Source: CAYFVR01 sp046541515
GTDB lineage: Bacteria; Desulfobacterota; Desulfobacteria; Desulfobacterales; Desulfococcaceae
NCBI GenBank assembly: GCA_046541515.1
Contig: JBKHDD010000009.1
Location: 1-64,000, forward strand
Length of the DNA stretch: 64,000 nucleotides
Direction of reading: 5' to 3'
The position numbers and the translations under genes were made by a program. Below, one piece after another: positions 55,639 through 63,516 of the stretch. Under the pieces are notes generated by a model. The model was not told the origin of the DNA. It saw nothing but the letters and a program-made list of their open reading frames with translations, and did no database searches. How positions within the stretch are numbered: position 1 is the stretch's first letter; every line of letters starts with the position of its first letter.

Positions 55639-56121
55639 ATGGCCTTTGCGCGTCAATATACGGAAACGGAAGTGCGCGGTATGCTTCGGATCATGGAAGG
55701 GAACGTTAACCAGTTCAGCCCGGTTCCCGCCAACAAGCGAAAACCGGCCCATGCGGTCAAAGAACATGGAGGCGCGGATTTTCTGTCGATGAAAACCCGA
55801 GTTCTCACTGCGGGCAATCCCAAGAAGACATCCGCCTACAAGGATTTCGACACCATGGTGAGGGCTACGACGGAAATTCTCAATTCGGCCGCCGGCCAGA
55901 CCGAATTGGCAAAGATCGACAACGGAACACAGAAACGGGCGACAATCCGAGCCAACCTTACCAATGGAAACTACCATTCCTGCAAGGTGGAGACGACCAA
56001 CCATACGGACCTGAGCGCCAATGAGAATTTCAAACGGGCCACGGCGGGCATGGTGATCTGCGAGAAATTTGTTGGGAGTCTTCTTCAGATCCAGACCAGC
56101 TTTCCGACGACCCTCGTGTGA
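55639..56121 (+). CDS. Candidate T6SS effector resembling RNase A-like CdiA C-terminal toxins
   Basis: 160 residues. No signal peptide or membrane helix. From residue 36 the sequence follows the pattern of the RNase A-like CDI toxin domain (PF18431 as remembered): AHAVKEHGG (His38, His43), MKTRV (Arg54), KKTSAYKDFDTMVRATTEILN, a polar middle, a strand MVICEKFVGSLL, and the closing IQTSFPT (Thr153, Phe155), where the family has a Thr and Tyr in TxYP. The first 35 residues could be a loading tag. The coding sequence is visibly less G+C-rich than clpV or the gene after it. No separate immunity gene fits in the 112 bp before the next gene. A ribosome site GGAGG precedes the ATG. The family assignment is a judgement from pattern, not a search. 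Confidence 0.5.
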   Translation: MAFARQYTETEVRGMLRIMEGNVNQFSPVPANKRKPAHAVKEHGGADFLSMKTRVLTAGNPKKTSAYKDFDTMVRATTEILNSAAGQTELAKIDNGTQKRATIRANLTNGNYHSCKVETTNHTDLSANENFKRATAGMVICEKFVGSLLQIQTSFPTTLV

Positions 56122-56233
56122 TTCCATTTTTAAAACCGGTCTTTCCGACCCCGGGCGCGGCCGGGAAGACCGGCTCGGGTACTTTACCGACGGAACGTGG
56201 CAATACGAGACCCCATAAACCACAGAGGTTTCC

Positions 56234-57700
56234 ATGGCGGAAAACAGCAAGCAAGGCGAGATCCAAATCCATGTGGGACCCCGACCGGAATCCCGTTCGG
56301 CCGAACCCGCCGCGCCGTTTCGCGTTCTGGTCGCCGCCGATCTGATGGGCCGGTCGCCTCGGAAGCCGCTGGAACTCCGCCGTCCGCGTTTGGTGGACCG
56401 GGACAACCTGGAGGACTTGCTGGAACGGCTCGCGCCGGAACTGTCCCTGGAGATCTCGTCGGGAGCGCCGCCCGTTCAACTGCGTTTCCGGGAAATGGAC
56501 GATTTCCACCCGGACCCGCTCCTCGATCCGCTGGAGAAATGGCTGGATCAACACGGGGACGCGCTGCGATCGGTGGAAACGGAAGCGCCGCCCAAATCCG
56601 CGGAGGAAACGGCGACCCAGGAAGTCGCCATAGAAGACCCGCCATCTTCGCAAACGGAGGCGCCGCCCGCCACCGAAGCGGGCTTGTTGGACCAAATCCT
56701 CGACGCATCGGAAGGCGGTCAAAAGAGCGAGACCCGGAAACCGCCGCCCCCGAAACCGCTTCCCAACGAAGTGATGGAATCCATCGTCGCGCCCCATCGC
56801 GTGGCGAAACCCGATCCACGGGAGACGCTTCTCCAAGGGAACCGGGAAGCCCGTTTGGGCGAGCTGCTTCGCCGACTGCTTCACCATCCGGAATTTCAGG
56901 CGCTGGAATCGGTCTGGCGGGGATTGCGATGGCTGGTCCGAAACGTGGAAACGGATGCCGATTTCCAAATCCACGTCCTCGACCTGAGCCGGGAGGAAAT
57001 CGACGAACCCGAAACGGCCAAGGCCCTGTTCCGGCCCGAACCCGGCGAACCGCACTGGACCGCCGTGACCGCGCTCCATTTCTTCCATCCGACCGACGAC
57101 GACGTTTCCATTCTAGCGCATCTCGCGGAGGAAGCGGCCGCCGCCGGAACGCCGTTCATCACCGGCGCGACCGACGCCTGGGTCGGCTGCGGGCGATTGG
57201 CGGACACGCCCGATCCCGACGATTGGGCCGATTTTCCGGAACCGCAGGGATGGAACGAACTCCGTGCGCGGGACGACGCCGGCTACCTGGGATTGGCGCT
57301 CCTCCGGTTCCTCCTCCGCCTGCCCTACGGCGCGAAAACCGACCCGGTGGACGAACTATCGGATTTCGAGGAAATGGCCAACCCGCCACGGCACGAAGAT
57401 CACCTTTGGGGCCATCCGGGTCTGGCCTGCGCAAAGCTGCTGTGCGACGCCTTTCGCCGGAGCGGCTGGGGATTTCGCCCCGGCGAAGTGCTGGACATCG
57501 ACGGCCTGCCGGTCTTCGTCTACCAACGGGACGGCGAAAGCGTCGCCACGCCGACCGCCGAAGTCTACCTGACCGAACGGGCCGCAACCCGAATCCTGAA
57601 GGCCGGGTTCATGCCGCTGCTTTCCCTCAAGCACCAGGACCGGATTCGGCTGGCCCGGTTTCAATCCATCGCGGCGCCGGTGGTGGGATCGGTGGGGTAG
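56234..57700 (+). CDS. Fused TssB-TssC-like sheath paralogue, C-terminally short
   Basis: 488 residues. Residues 28-105 parallel TssB: PFRVLVAADLMG, then LVDRDNLEDLLERLAPEL and RFREMDDFHPDPLL. From residue 149 the match is to TssC: LLDQILDASEGG against LLDEILEKGR of the neighbouring TssC, HHPEFQALESVWRGLRWLV against HHPDFQKLEASWRGLSYLV, LLRLPYGAKTDPV against LMRLPYGQATKPV, and GFMPLLSLKHQD. The chain stops where true TssC continues with about 150 more residues that contain its sheath-interlocking strands. It therefore cannot build a normal sheath alone. It might act as an initiator, cap or regulator of sheath assembly. The gap before it is 112 bp. Confidence 0.82.
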   Translation: MAENSKQGEIQIHVGPRPESRSAEPAAPFRVLVAADLMGRSPRKPLELRRPRLVDRDNLEDLLERLAPELSLEISSGAPPVQLRFREMDDFHPDPLLDPLEKWLDQHGDALRSVETEAPPKSAEETATQEVAIEDPPSSQTEAPPATEAGLLDQILDASEGGQKSETRKPPPPKPLPNEVMESIVAPHRVAKPDPRETLLQGNREARLGELLRRLLHHPEFQALESVWRGLRWLVRNVETDADFQIHVLDLSREEIDEPETAKALFRPEPGEPHWTAVTALHFFHPTDDDVSILAHLAEEAAAAGTPFITGATDAWVGCGRLADTPDPDDWADFPEPQGWNELRARDDAGYLGLALLRFLLRLPYGAKTDPVDELSDFEEMANPPRHEDHLWGHPGLACAKLLCDAFRRSGWGFRPGEVLDIDGLPVFVYQRDGESVATPTAEVYLTERAATRILKAGFMPLLSLKHQDRIRLARFQSIAAPVVGSVG

Positions 57701-57751
57701 GGGATTTGGGTACGGCGATGTGCGAAAATCCAAATTCGATTCGGACGGTGC

Positions 57752-57884
57752 GCCGGAGGATTAATCCTCCGGCTGACCCGGAAAAAGCCCGCTAAAGCGG
57801 GCTCCCCATTTCTTTTGGATTCAACCAAGAGGAGCGCCCTTTAGGGTGCTTTTCAGGGATGAGCCAGGGGATTCATCCCCTGGC
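57752..57884. repeat. Cluster of four short palindromes in the gap after the sheath paralogue
   Basis: Four different hairpins lie within 135 bp: a perfect 22 bp palindrome at 57752-57773 (core GGAGGATTAATCCTCC); GCCCGCT/AGCGGGC at 57787-57802; AGCGCCCT/AGGGTGCT around 57834-57851; and GCCAGGGGAT/ATCCCCTGGC at 57863-57884 with a 2 nt loop. Between 57701 and 57992 no gene was recognised. They resemble extragenic palindromic units placed between convergent genes. Confidence 0.65.
57782..57803 (-). terminator. Rho-independent terminator of the methyltransferase gene
   Basis: On the minus strand, AGCCCGCTTTAGCGGGC is followed by TTTTTCC. It lies about 190 bp after the stop of the minus-strand gene at 57993. 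On the plus strand the same hairpin is followed by a C-rich stretch, so the signal is stronger leftwards. Confidence 0.65.
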
Positions 57885-57992
57885 GGCATAAGCGGTACGT
57901 TCTTTCACGCGAATCGCATAAATATTCGGAACCTGGGAGCGTTGCGATAGGACCGGCTTCCGCGCAGATTGCCAAACCGGGACAGGAACGAT

Positions 57993-59480
57993 TTAACGCG
58001 CCTTGGGCAAAAGAAACCCCTTGGCCACCATCTCCCGGACGATGCCGCAAATGGGTCCGGATAGCTTCTCCACCGGCTCGTTGATCTGGCCCGCCATCTC
58101 GGTCACCAGGGTTTCCAGGGCAGTCGCCCCGTCGCAGCGGACCGCCAGCCGGGCGATGAACGGATCGGCGTTTCCCGTGAACTGGAAGCCCTCGGACAGC
58201 CGGAGGCGAAACGTTTCATCCACCCAGTCGCCGTCCCCGGGCGCGGAGGTACGGTCCAGTCGAACGGCGGGAGAAACCTGAAAAGACGCCTTGAGCAAGC
58301 CGGCGTCGTCGGTCGCCACCAGGAAATCCTGGCGGTCCAGCACTCCCAGCACCGCCTCGCCGCAGGGACCGCGCATTTTTTCCGGAACTTCGTCGGCCCG
58401 GAACCAGTTTTCGGCCCCGTCGCGGCGCCGCAGGGTGATTCCGCCGAAGCCGATGGAGGTGATCTTGTGGGACTCGAAATAGGCGATCCATTCCGACAGG
58501 CGGCGCTCCATCCCTTCGGGATCGTCCCGGTCGGTCTGCTTCAGCCAGGTGTGGGCGTAATTTTCCGGGTCGGTGGAATCGGTGCGCAACACCCAGACGT
58601 CGCAGCCGTTGTCCATGCACCAGCCGCGAATCCGGTCCCGCCAGTCGCCGGCGGAAAATTCCGCCCAGTTGATCAAAAACTGGGCCATGCCGCCGGGGGC
58701 CAGATAATCGGGGACCTGCCGGATGATCCGCTCGCAGAAATGGTCTCCGGTCATGCCCCCGTCACGGAAGCGGAACCGGTTTTCCGGCGAGATGACGAAA
58801 GGCGGGTTGCCGACGATCCGATCGAAGGTTTCGTCGGCCGCCGGTTCGAAGAGATCGCCTTCCCGGAAGTCGGCATGGGAAATGTCGTTGAGCCGGGCGT
58901 TGAACCGGGAGAAGGCGATGGCGCGGGGATTGCGGTCCACGCCGACCACTTCCCGGGCGTCCTCGGCGGCGAGCAAGCCCTGAACCCCGCAGCCGCAGCC
59001 CAGGTCCAGCACCCGGTCGACCGGCCGCCGAATGGTGAAGTTGGCCAGGGCCAGGCTGCTCCGGGCCACGCCCATCACGTAGTTTTCCGCTTCGGGCGTG
59101 CGGATCAGAGCGGGAGAATCATGGGCCAGGATCAACCGGGTGAACGGTTGCAGGCGAAGGGCCGAGCGAACCTCGCCCGCCTCCCGGGTCAGAATCCCGA
59201 CATCCACCAGCGGCGGGACGGGAAACGGGTCCAGGGCCTTCACGACGGCGTCCACCGGAACCGACCGGTCCATGAGAAACAGGCGGATCAGCGTGTCCAC
59301 GGGTCGCCCCGCGCCGGTTCGGCGCAACAGGAGGCCGGGGTCGGTTCGGCGAATGCCGTGAATTTCGGCGACGCCCAGCGCATCCAGCACGCCCTGGGCG
59401 GAAAAACCGGCGGAGGCAAGGGCCTCCCGGAGCCGGGCGTAGTCGTCGGGATCGGAAAATTCAAGAAACGTCTGGGCCAT
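57993..59480 (-). CDS. Class I SAM-dependent methyltransferase with N-terminal and C-terminal extensions
   Basis: 495 residues. The central domain is a Rossmann methyltransferase: VLDLGCGCGVQGLLAA near residue 178 binds S-adenosylmethionine, and NPPFVIS near 250 is the catalytic motif of N-methyltransferases acting on nitrogen of bases or glutamine (RlmG, PrmC/HemK kin). A 150-residue N-terminal helical region and a 150-residue C-terminal region flank it, a layout seen in long uncharacterised methyltransferases. GAGGAGG lies 6 nt before the ATG at 59480; a longer frame reaches 59546. It is the only minus-strand gene within the T6SS region. No link to secretion is evident. Confidence 0.82.
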   Translation of the reverse strand: MAQTFLEFSDPDDYARLREALASAGFSAQGVLDALGVAEIHGIRRTDPGLLLRRTGAGRPVDTLIRLFLMDRSVPVDAVVKALDPFPVPPLVDVGILTREAGEVRSALRLQPFTRLILAHDSPALIRTPEAENYVMGVARSSLALANFTIRRPVDRVLDLGCGCGVQGLLAAEDAREVVGVDRNPRAIAFSRFNARLNDISHADFREGDLFEPAADETFDRIVGNPPFVISPENRFRFRDGGMTGDHFCERIIRQVPDYLAPGGMAQFLINWAEFSAGDWRDRIRGWCMDNGCDVWVLRTDSTDPENYAHTWLKQTDRDDPEGMERRLSEWIAYFESHKITSIGFGGITLRRRDGAENWFRADEVPEKMRGPCGEAVLGVLDRQDFLVATDDAGLLKASFQVSPAVRLDRTSAPGDGDWVDETFRLRLSEGFQFTGNADPFIARLAVRCDGATALETLVTEMAGQINEPVEKLSGPICGIVREMVAKGFLLPKAR

Positions 59481-59500
59481 GGCGGGCCTCCTCGTCGGTG

Positions 59501-59529
59501 TTGACACCCCGGTCGAGCGGGAGTAATGA
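59501..59529 (+). promoter_or_regulatory. Predicted sigma-70 promoter of the vgrG unit
   Basis: TTGACA at 59501-59506, 17 bp, TAATGA at 59524-59529. The start near 59536 leaves about 135 nt before vgrG. Confidence 0.6.
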
Positions 59530-59670
59530 TTTAGAGGACGTACCACGCCGCACCGGCTTTTTCCAGCGAGGTTTCACCCTTCGCTCCCGTCCGCCGGTTT
59601 CTCGCTTGCCAAAGCGCCCGCGCCCCTCGACCGCCCGCCGCAAGGTTTCGGCCTGGAAAGGTGAACGGCC

Positions 59671-61875
59671 ATGAGTCAGTATTCCCAGGAAGAACGCGTC
59701 GCCACCATCGAAACGCCGCTGGGCAAGGACGTTTTGCTGCTCTCCGCCTTTCGGGGAGAGGAGGCCATATCCCGGCTGTTTCGTTTCGAGGCGGAACTCT
59801 TCTCGGAAAACCATTCCATCCCGTTTACCGACATCATCGGGAAAAACGTCACCATTGCCCTCGGCCTGGCGGAAGGAAGCCGGCGGTTTTTCAACGGCAT
59901 CGTCGGCGAATTCGCGCAAGGCCGCGGCGGAGGGGCCGGAACGGCGGAGGCCAGCGACACTCGCGTCGCCTTCTACACCGCCACCCTGGTCCCCTGGCCC
60001 TGGCTGTTGACCCGCACCGCCGATTCCCGGATTTTCCAGGAACTTTCCGTTCCCGACATCGTCAGCAAGATTTTTGGCGAGGCCGGCTTTTCCGACTACG
60101 AATTCCGCCTGCGCGGTTCCTACGAGCCCCGCACCTACTGCGTCCAGTATCGGGAGACCGATTTCAACTTCATTTCCCGGTTGCTGGAATCCGAAGGGAT
60201 TTTCTACTTTTTCGCCCACGAAAAAGGGAAACACGTCCTGGTGATGGCGGACAATCCGGACGAAAATCCGCCCTGCCCGGGGCAGGACAAGGTTCGCTAC
60301 CAGACCACCGGCGGCGGCTGGATGGAGGAGGACGTGATCCAGGGCCTTTCCGTTCGGCAACTCATCCAGCCGGGGAAGGTGAGCCTGAACGACTACAATT
60401 TCGAAGTGCCCACCACCCCGCTTCAGGTGGGCACGGCGGCCCGGGAAAGCCCGGGGCCCGGGGAGCGGGAGATTTACGACTATCCCGGCGGCTACGGCAA
60501 GGTGGGGGAGGGCGAGCGCCTTTCCGCCATCCAGATGGAGGCCGAGGAGGCCCGGGTGCTGGAGATCGGCGGAACCAGCGACGCGCGAAGCCTCGTCAGC
60601 GGCCATCGGTTCACCCTGTCCGGCTTTTACCGAAGCGACCTGAACAAGGCGCTCCTTCTGACCCATGTGGTCCACGAACTGGTTCCCACCGGAGACACGC
60701 CGGTCACCCGGGGAACCGGCGACGACATGTCCTATTCCAACCGCTTCGTCTGTGTGCCCCACGACGTGCCGTTCCGGCCGCTTCGGCAAACCCCCAAGCC
60801 GACGGTTCGAGGCAGCCAGACGGCCATCGTCACCGGTCCCGCCGGGGAGGAAATCCATACCGACGAGCACGGCCGGGTGAAGGTGCAGTTCCACTGGGAC
60901 CGGGAGGGGAAGCGGGACGAAAATTCCTCCTGCTGGATTCGGGTCAGCCAGGGCTGGGCCGGGGCCAGCTGGGGGGCGATGTACATCCCGCGCATCGGCC
61001 ACGAGGTCATCGTCGATTTCCTGGAGGGCGATCCGGACCGCCCCATCGTCACCGGCCGCGTCTACCACGGCCAGAACCAGCCGCCCTATCCTCTGCCGGG
61101 GGAAAAGACCAAATCCACCCTCAAGTCCAATTCCAGCCTCGGGGGCGGCGGCTACAACGAGTTTCGGTTCGAAGACAAAAAAGGCGAGGAGGAAATCTAT
61201 CTCCACGGGCAGAAGGACTGGTCCATCGTCATCGAAAACGACAAAAACCAGACCGTTGGCCGGGACGAAACCCTCTTTGTGGGCAACGACCGCGCCAAAA
61301 GCGTGGGCAACGACCAGAGCGAAACCATCGGGGCGAACAAAACCATCGGCGTGGGCAGCAACCATTCCGAGACCATCGGCGCGGCCAAAACCCTGTCGGT
61401 GGGCGCCTCCCACACGGAAAACGTGGGCACGAACATGACCCTCGCGGTGGGGGCCAACCGGATCGTCACCATCGGGGCCAACAAGACCGAAACCATCGGC
61501 GTGGCCAGCGCGCTGACCATCGGGGCCGCCTACCAGATCAGCGTGGGCGCGGCCCTGAACCAGACGGTGGGCGGCGTCAAATCCGAAGAAGTGGCCGCCG
61601 CCAAATCGGTTTCCGTGGGCGCCAACGAAAGCACCGACGTGGGCGGGTCCCGCTCCGTTTCCGTGGGCGGAAGCCAAAGCGTGGACGTGAAGAAGTCCAG
61701 TTCCCATCACGCCAAAAGCATCGTCATCGAGGCGGACGACGAAATCACTTTGAAAACCGGGAAAGCCTCCATCACGCTGAAAAAGAGCGGGGACATCGCC
61801 ATCAAGGGGAGCAAAATCAACATCAAGGGCTCCGGCAACATCACCATCAAGGGCAAGAAAATCCTGGAGAACTGA
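59671..61875 (+). CDS. vgrG: T6SS spike protein VgrG (TssI)
   Basis: 734 residues. The gp27-like base (residues 1-380) has LLSAFRGEEAISRLFRFEAEL, IVSKIFGEAGFSDYEFRL, RTYCVQYRETDFNFISRLLESEGIFYFF and HRFTLSGF. The gp5-like OB fold follows with HTDEHGRVKVQFHWDREGK, SCWIRVSQGWAG and PRIGHEVIVDFLEGDPDRPIVTGRVYHG. Residues 500-690 are a beta-helical needle built from repeats such as VGNDQSETIGANKTIGVGSN. The tip is I-K-rich (IKGSKINIKGSGNITIKG). No toxin domain is fused at the end, so effectors must be carried by partner proteins. The DUF6484 gene begins 2 bp after the stop. Confidence 0.97.
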   Translation: MSQYSQEERVATIETPLGKDVLLLSAFRGEEAISRLFRFEAELFSENHSIPFTDIIGKNVTIALGLAEGSRRFFNGIVGEFAQGRGGGAGTAEASDTRVAFYTATLVPWPWLLTRTADSRIFQELSVPDIVSKIFGEAGFSDYEFRLRGSYEPRTYCVQYRETDFNFISRLLESEGIFYFFAHEKGKHVLVMADNPDENPPCPGQDKVRYQTTGGGWMEEDVIQGLSVRQLIQPGKVSLNDYNFEVPTTPLQVGTAARESPGPGEREIYDYPGGYGKVGEGERLSAIQMEAEEARVLEIGGTSDARSLVSGHRFTLSGFYRSDLNKALLLTHVVHELVPTGDTPVTRGTGDDMSYSNRFVCVPHDVPFRPLRQTPKPTVRGSQTAIVTGPAGEEIHTDEHGRVKVQFHWDREGKRDENSSCWIRVSQGWAGASWGAMYIPRIGHEVIVDFLEGDPDRPIVTGRVYHGQNQPPYPLPGEKTKSTLKSNSSLGGGGYNEFRFEDKKGEEEIYLHGQKDWSIVIENDKNQTVGRDETLFVGNDRAKSVGNDQSETIGANKTIGVGSNHSETIGAAKTLSVGASHTENVGTNMTLAVGANRIVTIGANKTETIGVASALTIGAAYQISVGAALNQTVGGVKSEEVAAAKSVSVGANESTDVGGSRSVSVGGSQSVDVKKSSSHHAKSIVIEADDEITLKTGKASITLKKSGDIAIKGSKINIKGSGNITIKGKKILEN

Positions 61876-61877
61876 CC

Positions 61878-62372
61878 ATGAACCATCCGGCCCCCAGCAT
61901 CCATTCCCTTTCGGCGGAAGACCGCATCGACGGCATGAAAACCGGCCGGATTGTAGAAATCGACGGCGACGGAACGGTCCGCGTAACCTGGGCGGGAAAC
62001 CGGCGGGGACCACTCGCGGCTCGGTTGTCCGGAGCGCTGGCGGAGCGCATGGGACGGGGTGGGGTGGACGAGAACGCCCCGGTGCTCCTTCTCTTCGCCG
62101 ACGGAGACCCGGAACAACCGGTGGCGGTGGACACGGTGGAAACGGCGGCCGCCCCGCCGGAAGCGACGGTCTTCGCCACCGATGCCGAAGAGACCGTGAC
62201 CGTGGACGGTCGCCGGATCGCCTTCGACGCCCGGGAGGAGATCGTCCTTCGCTGCGGCAAGTCCAGCATCACCCTCACCCGCGCCGGGAAGATCGTCATC
62301 CGGGGCGCCTACCTGCTGAACCGCTCCTCCGGCGTCAACCGGATCAAGGGCGCTTCGGTGCAGATCAACTGA
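61878..62372 (+). CDS. DUF6484-type VgrG-tip accessory protein
   Basis: 164 residues. The first 90 fit the DUF6484 pattern: TGRIVEIDGDGTVRVTWAGNRRGPLAARL, then VLLLFADGDPEQPVAVDTV. The last 50 residues (EEIVLRCGKSSITLTRAGKIVIRGAYLLNRSSGVNRIKG) closely echo the VgrG tip just upstream (DEITLKTGKASITLKKSGDIAIKGSKINIKG). This suggests a triangular beta-prism that extends or caps the spike. GGAGA lies before the ATG, and the gap to vgrG is 2 bp, so the two are likely co-expressed. Such proteins are thought to help load effectors; that is inference here. Confidence 0.75.
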   Translation: MNHPAPSIHSLSAEDRIDGMKTGRIVEIDGDGTVRVTWAGNRRGPLAARLSGALAERMGRGGVDENAPVLLLFADGDPEQPVAVDTVETAAAPPEATVFATDAEETVTVDGRRIAFDAREEIVLRCGKSSITLTRAGKIVIRGAYLLNRSSGVNRIKGASVQIN

Positions 62373-62385
62373 GGAGTTCTCGCCC

Positions 62386-63516
62386 GTGCGGCTGGACAAC
62401 GCCACCGATTTTACCGCCGGATACGCCCAGGGCATGCGGCCCGACGGCCGGGAATTGCTGGTGGTGGTGGCCAAGGGAACCTTCACCTTGCCCAAATCCG
62501 GGGGAACGCCCCAATGGGCCGAGGAACAGGTTCCCCTGGTCTATGCCGACACCTTCACCGGCGAACCCGGCCATTCCGCCCCGGTGCATGAAAGCGATTT
62601 CGCGCCGTTTAAGCCCCGCTGCGACGTGGTGCTCAACGGCAGCGCCTACGCCCCGGGCCGGAAGGTGACGGAAAAGGTCCCGGTCACCCTGCAATTCGGG
62701 GCGATGACCAAATCCTTTCTGGTTCGCGGCGATCGCGTCTGGCAAAACGGAATGCTGTCCTACAAGCCGGGACCGGAGCGTCCCTTCGCGGTGAAGCCGA
62801 TTTCCTACGACAACGCCTTCGGCGGGGTGGACACCCATCCCAAGGACCCGAAAAAAATCGCCGCCGTGGCGGAAAATCCGGTGGGGAAGGGGTTTCGCAA
62901 ATACCTGATCGAGGATCACGTGAAAGGGGTTCCGCCGCCCAACACCGAAGAGCTGAAACATCCGGTGACCGAGCCGGACGGGACCTATCGCCCCATGGCC
63001 TTTGGGCCGGTGGGGCGGGGGTGGCAGCCTCGGGCCAAGCTGGCCGGCACCTACGACCAGAAATGGCTGGACGAGGTTTTTCCCTTTCTGCCGGCGGACT
63101 TCCAGGACGCCTATCACCAATGCGCGCCGGCCGATCAGCAGGTGGATTACCCGGTGGGCGGGGAGATCGTGGGGTTGCGAAACCTCACGCCGGAAGGCAA
63201 AACCGGCTTCCGGTTTCCGAAGATCACCTTGCGGGTCTGGTTTTTTCTCAAAAACGGCGAGGAGGTCGAACAGGAAGCCCCGGTGGATACGGTCTGCCTG
63301 GAGCCCGACTTGGGTCGATTTACGGTGACTTGCCGAACCGCGTTGCCCTTGCGCCGGAACCTCTTCGAGGTGGAATTCGCCGTGCTGGGCCGCGATCCCG
63401 AGGATTTGAAACGGGTGATTCCCGAGGAAGAACCCTTCCCTCCACTGGGCATTTTGGGGGAGGACGAGGCGGAAGGCGCACCGGATGATCTTCCGGAAAC
63501 GGGAGTCGGGGAGTGA
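62386..63516 (+). CDS. DUF2169 domain protein (T6SS effector adaptor type)
   Basis: 376 residues, GTG start at 62386 with GAGGAG 9 nt before it. DUF2169 proteins sit beside vgrG/PAAR genes and are proposed adaptors for effector delivery. Typical segments: GRELLVVVAKGTF near residue 20, ESDFAPFKPRCDVVLNGSAYAP near 67, PISYDNAFGG near 138, NPVGKGF near 164, FGPVGRGWQPR near 206, and WLDEVFPFLPADFQDAYHQCAPADQQ near 227. The stop overlaps the next start (GTGA). Confidence 0.9.
   Translation: MRLDNATDFTAGYAQGMRPDGRELLVVVAKGTFTLPKSGGTPQWAEEQVPLVYADTFTGEPGHSAPVHESDFAPFKPRCDVVLNGSAYAPGRKVTEKVPVTLQFGAMTKSFLVRGDRVWQNGMLSYKPGPERPFAVKPISYDNAFGGVDTHPKDPKKIAAVAENPVGKGFRKYLIEDHVKGVPPPNTEELKHPVTEPDGTYRPMAFGPVGRGWQPRAKLAGTYDQKWLDEVFPFLPADFQDAYHQCAPADQQVDYPVGGEIVGLRNLTPEGKTGFRFPKITLRVWFFLKNGEEVEQEAPVDTVCLEPDLGRFTVTCRTALPLRRNLFEVEFAVLGRDPEDLKRVIPEEEPFPPLGILGEDEAEGAPDDLPETGVGE

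Noticed and set aside
61250..61700. Repetitive DNA inside vgrG, considered as a tandem repeat or CRISPR-like array
   Set aside because: The repetition is at the protein level (VG-x-N / IG-x-N needle repeats) with varied codons. There is no repeat-spacer structure and no cas gene.
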